64,000 bases of DNA from NCBI RefSeq assembly GCF_000428145.1, contig NZ_KE386629.1, positions 146,986 through 210,985 of the forward strand. The letters are read 5' to 3'. This DNA is from Chitinilyticum litopenaei DSM 21440. Its GTDB lineage: Bacteria; Pseudomonadota; Gammaproteobacteria; Burkholderiales; Chitinibacteraceae. The position numbers and the translations under genes are program-made. The notes beneath the pieces are model-generated. The model saw nothing but the letters and a program-made list of their open reading frames with translations, was not told the DNA's origin and made no database searches. Shown here piece by piece: positions 8,193-16,566 of this stretch (its first letter is position 1; every line of letters begins with the position of its first letter).

Positions 8193-8585
8193 ATGAACGC
8201 CCCGCCTGCCGCGGGCGCCAGGGCCGCAGGCAATTATCGCTTTACGCGCGCCATGCGCCTGCTAAAAACGGATGATTTTTCATCCGTTTTTAGTTTGCGC
8301 CTCAGTGTCAGCAACGAGTGGTTCCAGTTGCTGGGCCGGCGCAATGGCACGGCCGCAGCCCGCATTGGCCTGGTCGTCGGCAAGAAGACCGCCAAGCGTG
8401 CCGTCGCGCGCAATTACATGAAGCGCTCCCTGCGCGAAATCTTCCGCCACGAACACGGGCCGCTCGCCGGTCTGGATGTGGTCGTGCGCGTGCGCCAGCC
8501 CTTCGGGCGCGAACAGCGGGCCGCCGCCCAGGCCGCCCTTCTGCAACTGTTTGCCCGTTTGCCGAAGAAATGTCGCGCCTCCTGA
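8193..8585 (+). CDS. rnpA: Ribonuclease P protein component
   Basis: 130 residues from ATG 8193 (a TTG at 8184 would add three). Protein subunit of RNase P, which removes 5' leaders from pre-tRNA. The N-terminus has the family's R-F-T-R-A-M-R-L-L-K-T-D-D-F-S-S-V-F, and the RNR motif region reads A-K-R-A-V-A-R-N-Y-M-K-R-S-L-R-E. Starts 15 bp after rpmH and overlaps yidD by 16 bp, so translation is probably coupled. Confidence 0.95.
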   Translation: MNAPPAAGARAAGNYRFTRAMRLLKTDDFSSVFSLRLSVSNEWFQLLGRRNGTAAARIGLVVGKKTAKRAVARNYMKRSLREIFRHEHGPLAGLDVVVRVRQPFGREQRAAAQAALLQLFARLPKKCRAS

Positions 8586-8779
8586 TCGGCTTGATCCGGC
8601 TCTACCAGCTGTGCATTAGTCCACTCATCGGCCCGCGCTGCCGTTATACTCCGACCTGCTCGCATTACGGCATCGAAGCATTGCGCCGGCACGGCCTGTG
8701 GCGTGGCGGCCGGCTGCTGTTGCGCCGCCTGGCGCGCTGCCACCCCTGGGGGGGACACGGGCACGACCCGGTACCCTGA
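8570..8779 (+). CDS. yidD: Membrane protein insertion efficiency factor YidD
   Basis: 69 residues. Small membrane-associated protein that helps YidC-dependent insertion. The signature is complete: L-I-R-L-Y-Q-L-C-I-S-P-L-I-G-P-R-C-R-Y-x-P-T-C-S-H-Y, and later H-P-W-G-G-H-G-H-D-P-V-P. An amphipathic N-terminal helix is visible. It overlaps rnpA and is 24 bp upstream of yidC, its functional partner. Confidence 0.95.
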   Translation: MSRLLIGLIRLYQLCISPLIGPRCRYTPTCSHYGIEALRRHGLWRGGRLLLRRLARCHPWGGHGHDPVP

Positions 8780-8803
8780 CACCAACCAGCTTCCGAGTAT
8801 TGA

Positions 8804-10450
8804 ATGGATACCAAGCGTTTAATCCTGTTTATCGCCGTCTCGTTCGCCATCCTGTTCTTCTGGCAACAATGGATGGAACAGCGCTACCCTGCACCGAAAC
8901 AGGCCTCAGCCGTGGCAGGCGCTTCCGCCGTTGCCGCTGCCGCCAGCGCACCCGCCGCCGCACCGGCGTCCTCCGCCCAGCTGACCGCCGGCCAGAGCGT
9001 GAAGGTGGAAACCGACTATCTGCGCGCCGAAATCAGCACCGTCGGTGGTGATCTGCGCCACGTCGAGCTGCTCAAGCACGGCGCGACCGACGATCCGAAA
9101 AAGCCCTTCGTGCTGCTGCAGGACAAGGGCGAGCACATTTATGTGGCGCAGACCGGCCTGCTGGGCGATGGCCTGCCGACGCACAAGAGCGCATTCACGG
9201 CCACGCAGACCGCCTACAAGCTGGCCGATGGCCAGAATGCGGTGGATGTGCGCCTGGAAGCCCAGGGCCCGGAGGGCGTCAAGGTTGCCAAGATTTTCAC
9301 CTTCAAGCGCGCCAGTTATGTAGTCGACGTGAAGTATGAAATCACCAACGGCAGCGCCAAGCCGCTGACCGCTTCGGCCTACTACCGCCTGCTGCGCGAC
9401 GGCAAGGTGGAAAATCCGGGCATGTTCGGCACGCATACCTACACCGGTCCGGCCGTTTACACCCAGGAAGGCAAATTCCAGAAGAATGACTTCGACACCA
9501 TCCGCAAGGGTGAAGAGAAGTATGTGAAGGCGAGCAAGGATGGCTGGGTAGCGATGATCCAGCACTACTTTGTCAGCGCCTGGCTGCTGGACCCCATCGG
9601 CCAGCCGTCCGCCTGCACGACGGCCTCCTGCCGCTTCGAGCTCAATGCGCTGGACAACAATATGTACAGCGCCGGCGTCGTGGTTGATCTGCCGGCCGTG
9701 GCGCCCGCGACCACGCTGGTCAAGCCGATGAGCCTGTATGTCGGCCCGCAGGAAACCCGCATTCTGGATGCCACCGCCAAGGGTCTGGACCATGCCAAGG
9801 ATTACGGCATGTTCGCGATCTTTTCCGAGCCGCTGTTCATGCTGCTGGACCTGATCCACGGCTTTGTCGGCAACTGGGGCTGGGCGATTGTCATCGTGAC
9901 GCTGCTGATCAAGGCCGCCTTCTACCCGCTGTCGAACGCTTCGTATCGCTCGATGGCGCGCATGCGCAAGCTGGCGCCGCGCATGGAAGCGCTGAAGGAG
10001 CGGCATGGCGACGACAAGATGAAGTTCCAGCAGGCCGTGATGGAGATGTACAAGACCGAGAAGGTCAACCCGCTCGGCGGCTGCCTGCCCATCCTGATCC
10101 AGATTCCGATCTTCATCGCCTTCTACTGGATGCTGATCGCTGCCGTGGAAATGCGTCAGGCGCCGTGGGAGCTGTGGATTACCGACCTGTCGGTGAAAGA
10201 CCCGTACTACATCCTGCCGGTGATCTATGCCGTGTCGATGTACATCCAGCAGCATCTGTCGCCGCCGCCGCCGGATCCGATGCAGGCCAAGATGATGAAG
10301 ATGATGCCGGTGATTTTCAGCGTCTTCTTCCTCTTCTTCCCGTCCGGTCTGGTGCTGTACTGGGTGGTGAACAACCTGGTGTCGATCGCCCAGCAGTGGT
10401 GGATTACCCGTCAGATCGAGCAGGAAGACAAGAAGCTGGCCAACAGCTGA
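8804..10450 (+). CDS. yidC: Membrane protein insertase YidC
   Basis: 548 residues, the full Gram-negative length. Inserts and folds inner-membrane proteins, alone or with SecYEG. N-terminal transmembrane helix (residues about 5-22), then an Ala/Pro linker, then the large periplasmic domain typical of Gram-negative YidC (to about residue 340). The conserved five-helix core follows, with the G-W-G-W-A-I-V-I-V-T segment, the cytoplasmic coiled-coil hairpin (S-M-A-R-M-R-K-L-A-P-R-M) and the N-P-L-G-G-C-L-P-I-L-I-Q-I-P-I-F motif. Ends with a charged tail. Fourth gene of the rpmH operon. Confidence 0.98.
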   Translation: MDTKRLILFIAVSFAILFFWQQWMEQRYPAPKQASAVAGASAVAAAASAPAAAPASSAQLTAGQSVKVETDYLRAEISTVGGDLRHVELLKHGATDDPKKPFVLLQDKGEHIYVAQTGLLGDGLPTHKSAFTATQTAYKLADGQNAVDVRLEAQGPEGVKVAKIFTFKRASYVVDVKYEITNGSAKPLTASAYYRLLRDGKVENPGMFGTHTYTGPAVYTQEGKFQKNDFDTIRKGEEKYVKASKDGWVAMIQHYFVSAWLLDPIGQPSACTTASCRFELNALDNNMYSAGVVVDLPAVAPATTLVKPMSLYVGPQETRILDATAKGLDHAKDYGMFAIFSEPLFMLLDLIHGFVGNWGWAIVIVTLLIKAAFYPLSNASYRSMARMRKLAPRMEALKERHGDDKMKFQQAVMEMYKTEKVNPLGGCLPILIQIPIFIAFYWMLIAAVEMRQAPWELWITDLSVKDPYYILPVIYAVSMYIQQHLSPPPPDPMQAKMMKMMPVIFSVFFLFFPSGLVLYWVVNNLVSIAQQWWITRQIEQEDKKLANS

Positions 10451-10466
10451 TCGTCTGCTGCCCTGC

Positions 10467-10494
10467 AAAAAGCCGCCCTTGGGCGGCTTTTTGT
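10467..10494 (+). terminator. Intrinsic terminator after yidC
   Basis: AAAAAGCCGCCC-TT-GGGCGGCTTTTTGTT, 17 bp after the yidC stop. The A-tract on the other side would allow it to work in both directions. Confidence 0.9.
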
Positions 10495-10506
10495 TGTTAT
10501 GGCCTT

Positions 10507-10568
10507 GGGGTATTGCCCCATAGCCATTTGCCATAATGGCCTTCCAGGGTAAACGTGGCTATGTATGC
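10507..10568. repeat. Palindromic repeat family B, copy 4 (extended)
   Basis: GGGGTATTGCCCCATAGCC at the left end and GTGGCTATGTATGC at the right. It is longer than the core copies, with a GGCC-rich centre. The minus frame retains G-Y-G-A-I-P-Q at its end. Confidence 0.5.
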
Positions 10569-10667
10569 AGGAAGGTGGCAGGCTGCTCTGCCGCCGGGCA
10601 AGGGCAGGGGCTATGCTGAAGCAGCGCGCCAGGTTGCCAGGCCGGCTGGTCGCGCAAGGGAAGGGTC

Positions 10668-10973
10668 ATGCATATCCAGACTTACATTTTCCGCCTGCAT
10701 GCCGATGTGCCGGATCATGCCTTCTTGCCGCTGGTCGCCGAGCTGCATGACTGGTTGCGCGAGCAGCCCGGCTTTGCCTCCTATGCGCTGTATCAGGGGC
10801 GCGGTGAGTGGATGGACCAGATCTTCTGGCTTTCCGAAGCCGAAGCCGAAGCCGCGCGCCAGCGCTTTCTGTTTTCCGATCTGGGCCAGCGCCTGCTGGC
10901 GATGGTGGATACCGACCACCACGGTTTTTCCGGCAGCAGCATCGACCTGAGTGCCTGGCGTGATGGCTTCTGA
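10668..10973 (+). CDS. Small protein of unknown function (possible ABM-like dimeric alpha-beta barrel)
   Basis: 101 residues, preceded by GAAGGGTC at a good distance for a ribosome binding site. Begins M-H-I-Q-T-Y-I-F-R-L, with alternating beta and helical segments (H-A-F-L-P-L-V-A-E-L-H-D-W-L-R-E-Q-P-G-F-A-S-Y-A-L-Y-Q-G). The pattern 'strand, long helix, P-G-F-x-S-Y/W, strand' is reminiscent of antibiotic-biosynthesis-monooxygenase-like barrels, but this is only a fold guess. Codon usage matches neighbouring genes. It is isolated, between the yidC terminator and an exported protein gene. Confidence 0.6.
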   Translation: MHIQTYIFRLHADVPDHAFLPLVAELHDWLREQPGFASYALYQGRGEWMDQIFWLSEAEAEAARQRFLFSDLGQRLLAMVDTDHHGFSGSSIDLSAWRDGF

Positions 10974-11042
10974 AGGCCGGCACTGCGCCAAAGCTTGCGC
11001 TGGATCATGCCGGGCTCGCCTGGCCCGTTTTAGCATGATGGC

Positions 11043-11411
11043 ATGCTGCGACTTTCTGCCTGCCTCGCCTCCTTGCTTGCCGTGCTGATCGCTGCCCTGC
11101 TGCTGGCCGGGCCGGCGCAGGCGGCTTCTGCCGGCCATGCCGGACGACATGGCGAAACCCAGGCTGCCCTTGCGCATTGCCCGGATACGGCTGCTGCGTC
11201 GGCGGCCGCCGCCGCGGCGGAAGAGGGCGTCTGCCAGAGCGCCGAGCGCTGCGCCGCGCATTGTCTGGCGCACTGCCTGCCGGGGCTGACCGGCGTGGCG
11301 CTGCCGCCCGTCTGTGCCGTGCGCGCCGTGCTGCGTCCGCATCCGGCTACCACGCTGTCCGCCCTGCGTCTGCCGCCGCCCGCGCCGCCACCCCGATCCC
11401 TGTCGTTCTGA
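11043..11411 (+). CDS. Small exported Cys/His-containing protein of unknown function
   Basis: 122 residues. The first 28 residues form a signal peptide (hydrophobic L-L-A-V-L-I-A-A-L-L-L-A-G, then A-Q-A-A). The mature part has an Ala-rich stretch and clustered Cys and His residues (C-Q-S-A-E-R-C-A-A-H-C-L-A-H-C-L-P-G), suggesting disulfides or metal binding, and ends in a Pro-rich tail. No family is recognised. It precedes a four-helix membrane protein by 84 bp on the same strand, and the pair may be an operon with a metal-related role; this is inference from composition only. Confidence 0.5.
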   Translation: MLRLSACLASLLAVLIAALLLAGPAQAASAGHAGRHGETQAALAHCPDTAAASAAAAAAEEGVCQSAERCAAHCLAHCLPGLTGVALPPVCAVRAVLRPHPATTLSALRLPPPAPPPRSLSF

Positions 11412-11495
11412 ACGAGCTTCCGTTTCAGTGCGTGTGCGCCCAGAGCCGCACGCTTCATCCCGGGCGACTATGCCCGCACGACAAGGAATCCCATC

Positions 11496-11993
11496 ATGTC
11501 CATGACCCATTACATGGCGCTGCTTGCCGCCAACCAGCCCTGGAATCTGCTGATCTTCATGGCAGTTCCGGTCATCCTCGCCGAAACCGTCGCCATTTCC
11601 GAGTTGTACCTGCTGTTCACGCGCCGCCTGCATGGCCGCGTGCGCCAGCTCAACCGGGTCGCCAGCATTCTGGGCGGCCTGTGGTTCAGCGGCATTTTCG
11701 TCTATCTGTTCACAACCGCCGTGATCCCGCTGACGGTGAGCGGCGGCTGGCTGGGTGCGGCCGACGTGATCGCCGTGGGCTTTTACCTGTCCGGCATCGT
11801 GCCGCTGGGCGGCATGGCGCTGCTTGATCTGGGCCTGCTGGCGCGCGGGCGCGACGAGGAATACCGGCTGCGTCTGCATGCCATCCTCGTGGCCGTCTTC
11901 CTCGTGGTGGCGCACGTGGCGATGATCTTCGGCATGCTCGATCCGGCGCTGCTGATGAGTCATGCCGCAGAGATGCCGGGGATGGCGCATTGA
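11496..11993 (+). CDS. Four-helix membrane protein (uncharacterised permease-like family)
   Basis: 165 residues, AAGGA 10 bp before the ATG. Four hydrophobic segments are visible at about 17-40, 55-78, 84-112 and 127-148. The N-terminus M-S-M-T-H-Y-M-A-L-L-A-A-N-Q-P-W-N-L-L-I-F-M is, from memory, characteristic of a conserved family annotated only as permease or as a domain of unknown function (possibly DUF6803). The C-terminus M-S-H-A-A-E-M-P-G-M-A-H is rich in Met and His, a composition often seen in copper-handling proteins. Co-directional with the exported Cys/His protein just upstream. Confidence 0.65.
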   Translation: MSMTHYMALLAANQPWNLLIFMAVPVILAETVAISELYLLFTRRLHGRVRQLNRVASILGGLWFSGIFVYLFTTAVIPLTVSGGWLGAADVIAVGFYLSGIVPLGGMALLDLGLLARGRDEEYRLRLHAILVAVFLVVAHVAMIFGMLDPALLMSHAAEMPGMAH

Positions 11994-12088
11994 CGCGCTG
12001 ATGCGCTGGCCCTGCGCTATCGGCATGCCGGCCTGCGCCGGCATGCCGGGTAAAACGCTGCAAGGCTCATTCAATCACCAATAAGTGT

Positions 12089-12138
12089 GGGTATCTGCCT
12101 GTAGCCATTTTGAGTAAATGGCTGCAGGCAGATACCCT
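12089..12138. repeat. Palindromic repeat family B, copy 5
   Basis: Nearly perfect palindrome: GGGTATCTGCCTGTAGCCATTT ... AAATGGCTGCAGGCAGATACCC (quoted arms shortened elsewhere). It ends one base before the stop codon of the ABC transporter gene. A half-copy of family A (GGCATGCCGGCCTGCGCCGG) lies just upstream at about 12021-12050. The minus frame reads G-I-C-L-Q-P-F-T-Q-N-G-Y-R-Q-I-P-T. Confidence 0.85.
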
Positions 12139-13965
12139 TCACGCCTCTTCGCCGAGGAAGCCGCCGCTCTGGTGCGCCCACAGCCGGGCGTAAATGCCAC
12201 CCCTGGCCAGCAATTGCTGGTGCGTGCCTTCCTCGACAATGCGGCCCTCGTCGAGCACGATCAGCCTGTCCATCGCGGCGATGGTCGAGAGCCGGTGGGC
12301 AATCGCCACCACCGTCTTGCCTTCCATCAGTGCGTACAGGCTCTGCTGAATGGCGGCTTCCACCTCCGAATCCAGCGCGCTGGTCGCCTCGTCGAGCAGC
12401 AGGATGGGGGCATCCTTCAGCATCACGCGCGCGATGGCGATGCGCTGGCGCTGGCCACCGGACAGCTTCACGCCGCGCTCGCCGACGTGCGCATCGTAGC
12501 CCTGCCGGCCGTGCGCATCGGCCAGCCCCTGGATGAAGTCATGCACCTCGGCGCGGCGCGCGGCGGCGAGCATGTCGGCGTCGCTGGCATCGGGCCGCCC
12601 GTAGAGGATGTTGTCGCGCACCGAGCGGTGCAGCAGCGAGGTGTCCTGCGTGACCATGCCGATCTGCCGGCGCAGGCTGGTCTGTGTCACCGCGCGGATG
12701 TCCTGCCCGTCGATGGTGATGCGTCCGGCGTCCAGGTCGTAAAAGCGCAGCAGCAGGTTGACGATGGTCGATTTGCCCGCGCCCGAACGGCCGACGAGCC
12801 CGATCTTCTCGCCTGGACGGATGGTGAGGTTCAGCTGCTCCAGCACGTTTCGCGAACTGCCATAGCTGAAATCCACATTTTCGAAGCGGATCTCGCCACG
12901 GCTGACCGTCAGCGGCGCGGCATCGGGCGCATCGGTCACCGCCAGCGGCCTGGACAGCGTGTTCAGCCCGTCCTGCACCGTGCCGATGTTTTCGAACAGG
13001 CCGGCCATTTCCCACATGATCCAGTGCGAGATGCCGTTGAGCCGCAGCGCCATCGCGGTGGCCGCCGCCACGGCGCCGATGCCGACTTCGCCGCGGCTCC
13101 ACAGCCACAGCGTCATGCCGGCGGTGCCGGCGATCAGCAGCATGGCGGTGAGGTGATTGACGATTTCGAAGGCGCTGACCAGCCGCATCTGCCGGTGCAC
13201 GGTCAGCATGAATTCCTCCATCGCGCCGCGCACGAAGCCTGCCTCACGCTGGGCATGCGAAAACAGCTTCACCGTGCTGATGTTGGCGTAGGCATCGGTG
13301 ATGCGTCCGGTCATCAGCGAGCGTGCATCGGCCTGCGCGCGCGACACGCGCGAGAGGCGCGGCACGAAGACCACCAGCGTGACCAGATACAGCGCCAGCC
13401 AGGCAAAGAAGGGCAGCAGGAGGCGCGCATCGAAGCCGGCGGCAATCCCGCTCATGGTGACAAAGTAAATCACCACGAATACCAGGATGTCGGTGCAGAC
13501 AAGTACGGTGTCGCGCACCGCCAGCGCCGTCTGCATCACCTTGGCGGCGATGCGTCCGGCAAACTCGTCCTGATAGAAGGCCATGCTCTGGTTGAGCAGG
13601 TGGCGGTGAAACAGCCAGCGCAGGCGCATGGGGAAATTGCCCGCCAGCGTCTGGTGCTTGAGCAGGGTCTGCAGCGCCACCAGCAGCACGCTGCCGAAAA
13701 TCACCGCCAGCAACAGCAGCAGGCGGCTGCCCTCCTGCCGCCAGAGTTGCGCCGGCGGCACGTTGGCCAGCCAGTCGACGATCTGCCCCAGCCAGGCAAA
13801 CAGCAAGGCCTCGAAGGCGCCAATGCCGGCCGTAAAGAGCATGAGCAGCAGGATATACAGGCGCATCCCGCGCGTGCAGGCCCAGACAAAGGGCAGAAAA
13901 CGGGTCGGCAGTTCCGGCCGGTGTTCAGGATAGGGGTGGATCAGGTTTTCGAAAAAGCGAAACAC
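12139..13965 (-). CDS. ABC exporter, fused permease and ATPase
   Basis: 608 residues, the usual half-transporter size. The N-terminal domain (about residues 1-330) holds six predicted membrane helices of the type I exporter fold. The ATPase domain follows: Walker A G-R-S-G-A-G-K-S-T, Q-loop in M-V-T-Q-D-T, signature L-S-G-G-Q-R-Q-R, Walker B I-L-L-L-D-E-A-T-S-A-L-D, and the switch His in I-A-H-R-L-S-T-I. It probably works as a homodimer. The family includes lipid A flippase (MsbA) and multidrug exporters; the sequence alone does not settle the substrate. No partner half-transporter is adjacent, and the gene stands alone between two repeats and the fasciclin gene. Confidence 0.93.
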   Translation of the reverse strand: MFRFFENLIHPYPEHRPELPTRFLPFVWACTRGMRLYILLLMLFTAGIGAFEALLFAWLGQIVDWLANVPPAQLWRQEGSRLLLLLAVIFGSVLLVALQTLLKHQTLAGNFPMRLRWLFHRHLLNQSMAFYQDEFAGRIAAKVMQTALAVRDTVLVCTDILVFVVIYFVTMSGIAAGFDARLLLPFFAWLALYLVTLVVFVPRLSRVSRAQADARSLMTGRITDAYANISTVKLFSHAQREAGFVRGAMEEFMLTVHRQMRLVSAFEIVNHLTAMLLIAGTAGMTLWLWSRGEVGIGAVAAATAMALRLNGISHWIMWEMAGLFENIGTVQDGLNTLSRPLAVTDAPDAAPLTVSRGEIRFENVDFSYGSSRNVLEQLNLTIRPGEKIGLVGRSGAGKSTIVNLLLRFYDLDAGRITIDGQDIRAVTQTSLRRQIGMVTQDTSLLHRSVRDNILYGRPDASDADMLAAARRAEVHDFIQGLADAHGRQGYDAHVGERGVKLSGGQRQRIAIARVMLKDAPILLLDEATSALDSEVEAAIQQSLYALMEGKTVVAIAHRLSTIAAMDRLIVLDEGRIVEEGTHQQLLARGGIYARLWAHQSGGFLGEEA

Positions 13966-14339
13966 GGTAGGGTCCCGGCAGTGATGAGACAGCCTCGGCG
14001 CGAGGCTGCCAAGTTTGGCATGGTGGTGTTATCGCATGAATGCCGGCCGTCTGTCTGTCTGCAATTGCGCATCTGCTGCACGGAGGGAGTGTCCGGCGTG
14101 GTGCACGAGATGCAGCAGCGGTTGAGGCGCATGGCTGCCTTTGCAGGTCAGCAGTTAGGAGCTGACGCCGTGGTCGTACCGGCGAATCAGGTCGATTGGT
14201 CGGCAAGTATCGCCTGACCTGGGGACGCGATTTCGCAGCTGAAAGTGCCAAACGGTCTGCATCCAGGTCGGGTGGCCTCCACAATGTGGTAATCCGCATG
14301 GCCGCCGTCTGTCGGGCAGAGAGCGGCCAGGCTTGTAAA
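13966..14339. other. Gap upstream of the fasciclin gene; possible short gene remnant
   Basis: No complete gene is supported. On the plus strand, from about GTG 14098 or ATG 14110 to the stop at 14217, a short frame ending V-V-V-P-A-N-Q-V-D-W-S-A-S-I-A has GC-rich third positions and protein-like composition. It may be the tail of a lost gene or chance. The rest shows nothing I can name. Confidence 0.35.
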
Positions 14340-14392
14340 TACTAATTGGTAATTGTAATTTACTGATCGGTATTTTTAATACTTATTGGTAA
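14340..14392 (+). promoter_or_regulatory. Three phased operator-like repeats TACTnATyGGTA
   Basis: TACTAATTGGTAA (14340-14352), TACTGATCGGTAT (14361-14373) and TACTTATTGGTAA (14380-14392). Each is a near-palindrome of 12 bp (TAC...GTA arms), with start-to-start distances of 21 and 19 bp, i.e. about two helical turns. They fill the space directly before the ribosome binding site (AAGGAGA, 14393-14399) of the fasciclin gene in unusually AT-rich DNA. Confidence 0.7.
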
Positions 14393-14404
14393 AAGGAGAA
14401 CCTC

Positions 14405-14884
14405 ATGAAGCACATCCGTTCCACTATTGCCGCAGTCACCATGGTTGTCAGCAGCCTGGCCGTCGCCGGAGATCACGGCGGCAAGAAAGACCTCGTCGAC
14501 ACTGCTGTCGGCGCGGGTCAGTTCACCACGCTGGTCACTGCCGTCAAGGCGGCCGGCCTTGTCGATACGCTCAAGGGGCCGGGCCCGTTCACCGTGTTCG
14601 CGCCCACTGACGCGGCTTTTGCCAAAGTGCCCAAGGCAGATCTGGATGCGCTGCTGAAGGACAAGGCCAAGCTCACCAAGGTGCTGACTTACCACGTGGT
14701 GCCCGCAAAGGTGCTCGCCAAGGACGTCAAGGCCGGCCCGGTGAAGATGGTATCCGGTGATACCGCGACGATTGCGGTCGCCAATGGCAAGGTGATGATT
14801 GACAACGCCACCGTGACAGCCACGGATGTCAAAGCCAGCAACGGCGTCATTCATGTGATCGACACCGTGATCATCCCCAAGTAA
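14405..14884 (+). CDS. Exported fasciclin (FAS1) domain protein
   Basis: 159 residues with AAGGAGA just before the ATG. Signal peptide of about 21 residues (M-K-H-I-R-S-T-I-A-A-V-T-M-V-V-S-S-L-A-V-A). A single FAS1 domain follows, with both conserved motifs: H1-type G-P-F-T-V-F-A-P-T-D-A-A-F-A-K and the Y-H-V-V-P segment, ending G-V-I-H-V-I-D-T-V-I-I-P-K. FAS1 proteins mediate adhesion or surface interactions; the exact role of small bacterial ones is not clear. The upstream operator-like repeats suggest it is tightly regulated by a repressor or activator. Followed by a hairpin terminator shared with the convergent cysN gene. Confidence 0.9.
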   Translation: MKHIRSTIAAVTMVVSSLAVAGDHGGKKDLVDTAVGAGQFTTLVTAVKAAGLVDTLKGPGPFTVFAPTDAAFAKVPKADLDALLKDKAKLTKVLTYHVVPAKVLAKDVKAGPVKMVSGDTATIAVANGKVMIDNATVTATDVKASNGVIHVIDTVIIPK

Positions 14885-14951
14885 TCCCGCAGTACCCGCG
14901 TGCCCGGCATGCGCAGGGCACGACGGGCATTGTCGTTATAAGTTATGGTTA

Positions 14952-14992
14952 TAAAAAAACCCGCGACAAGCCAGGCTTGCCGCGGGTTTTCA
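14952..14992. terminator. Bidirectional terminator between the fasciclin gene and cysN
   Basis: AAAAAACCCGCG ... CGCGGGTTTT with an inner CAAGCC/GGCTTG stem. A- and T-tracts on both sides serve the two convergent genes. Confidence 0.85.
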
Positions 14993-15002
14993 ATGCTGCG
15001 TA

Positions 15003-16433
15003 TTACTTGTTGAGAATCGCCTTGGCATCCCAGTGCGGGAAGTACTTGCGCACCAGGGCGTTGAGTTCGACTTCGAAGGCGCGCAGGCGGCTGAGTTCGT
15101 CCAGATCGCTGGCGTTCGTGCTGCTGGTGGCGGCTTCGATCACCATGCCGGCGCCGGCAGTGGCGTTGGACAGGCGGTCGATGATGATGAAGCTGCCGGT
15201 GCCGCGGCACTCGCTGTAGGCGTCAAATACCACAGGCGCGTTCACCTCGATGGTGACGCGCGCAATTTCGTTGAGCTTCAGTTCGTCTGCCGCAACGTGT
15301 GCGAGGGTATTCACGTCAATGCGGTGCTGGATCTGGGCTACACGGCCATACACCTGCTTGCCGGCCAGTTTGAAGGCGTATTCCTTGCCAACCGTCAGTG
15401 CGCTGTCGTTCATCCAGACTACGTGCGCGACAAAGGCCTGGCTGACTTGCGGCTGGGTATCCTGCGCGCGCACGATCATGTCGCCGCGCGAAATGTCGAT
15501 TTCGTCTTCCAGCGTCAGCGTGATGGCCTGGCCAGAGAAGGCCGCGGACAGGTTGCCGTCGAAGGTAACGATGTCCTTTACTTTCGAGCGACGTCCGGAC
15601 GGCAGCGCGACGATTTCGTCGCCCGGCAGGATGTGGCCGGCGGCGATGGTGCCACAGAAGCCGCGGAAATCCAGATTCGGGCGGTTGACGTACTGCACCG
15701 GCAGGCGGAAGGCGTCGAGCTTGGCATCCTTGCTGACTTGCACGCTTTCCAGCAGGCCCATCAGCGTATCGCCCTCGTACCACGGGGTTTGCGTGGATTC
15801 GTTCACCACATTGTCGCCGCGCAGCGCGGAGATCGGCACGAAGCGGATGTCGGCGATGTCAAGCTGCTTGGCGAATTCGAGGTATTGCTGCCTGATTTCG
15901 TTGAAGCGCGCTTCGCTGAATTCGACCAGATCCATCTTGTTGACCGCAACGAGCACGTGCTTGATGCCCAGCAGGCTGACGATAAAGCTGTGGCGACGGG
16001 TCTGCGTCTGCACGCCGTAGCGCGCGTCGATCAGGATGATGGCGAGGTCACAGGTCGAGGCACCGGTGGCCATGTTGCGGGTGTACTGCTCGTGGCCCGG
16101 GCAGTCGGCGATGATGAACTTGCGCTTTTCGGTGCTGAAATAGCGATAGGCCACGTCGATGGTGATGCCCTGTTCGCGCTCAGCCTGCAGGCCGTCCACC
16201 AGCAGCGCCAGATCGATTTCCTGGTCGGTGGTGTTGTACTTCTGGCTGTCTTTCTGGATCGCGGCCAGATGGTCTTCGAAGATCAGCTTGGAATCATGCA
16301 GCAGGCGGCCGATCAGCGTGGATTTGCCGTCATCGACGTTGCCGCAGGTGATGAAGCGCAGCAGATCCTTGTTCTCGTGCTGCTTCAGGTACGCCAGGAT
16401 GTCGCTGGCGATCAGGTCGGATTGGTGGGACAT
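15003..16433 (-). CDS. cysN: Sulfate adenylyltransferase subunit 1 (GTPase)
   Basis: 476 residues from the ATG at 16433, which gives M-S-H-Q-S-D-L-I and a length like E. coli CysN (475); the frame extends upstream but without family-like residues. With CysD it makes adenosine 5'-phosphosulfate from ATP and sulfate, driven by GTP hydrolysis. G-domain motifs are intact: G-N-V-D-D-G-K-S-T (P-loop), D-C-P-G-H-E, N-K-M-D. Two beta-barrel domains of the EF-Tu type follow. No CysC (APS kinase) domain is fused. It follows cysD on the same strand, with a large inverted repeat in the 133-bp gap. Confidence 0.96.
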   Translation of the reverse strand: MSHQSDLIASDILAYLKQHENKDLLRFITCGNVDDGKSTLIGRLLHDSKLIFEDHLAAIQKDSQKYNTTDQEIDLALLVDGLQAEREQGITIDVAYRYFSTEKRKFIIADCPGHEQYTRNMATGASTCDLAIILIDARYGVQTQTRRHSFIVSLLGIKHVLVAVNKMDLVEFSEARFNEIRQQYLEFAKQLDIADIRFVPISALRGDNVVNESTQTPWYEGDTLMGLLESVQVSKDAKLDAFRLPVQYVNRPNLDFRGFCGTIAAGHILPGDEIVALPSGRRSKVKDIVTFDGNLSAAFSGQAITLTLEDEIDISRGDMIVRAQDTQPQVSQAFVAHVVWMNDSALTVGKEYAFKLAGKQVYGRVAQIQHRIDVNTLAHVAADELKLNEIARVTIEVNAPVVFDAYSECRGTGSFIIIDRLSNATAGAGMVIEAATSSTNASDLDELSRLRAFEVELNALVRKYFPHWDAKAILNK

Positions 16434-16444
16434 GGTGGGTCTCG

Positions 16445-16541
16445 CGTAGGGTGGGTTAGCCGCTTTGCGGCGTAACCCACCGGGCAATCAATAATGGCGT
16501 CGCTGCGGTGGGTTACGGTCTGCGACCTAACCCACCCTACG
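16445..16541. repeat. Inverted repeat CGTAGGGTGGGTTAG between cysD and cysN
   Basis: Outer arms CGTAGGGTGGGTTAG (16445-16459) and CTAACCCACCCTACG (16527-16541) are perfect complements. Inner arms CGTAACCCACC and GGTGGGTTACG form a nested pair. This GGGTGGGTTA-type dispersed repeat is widespread in proteobacteria. It sits inside a presumed operon. Confidence 0.85.
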
Positions 16542-16566
16542 TCTCTTATTGCTGTGGTGAAGGTGT

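Noticed and set aside
12118..14217. A 699-codon open frame antisense to the ABC exporter
   Set aside because: Shadow of the real gene; the complete ABC motifs are on the minus strand.
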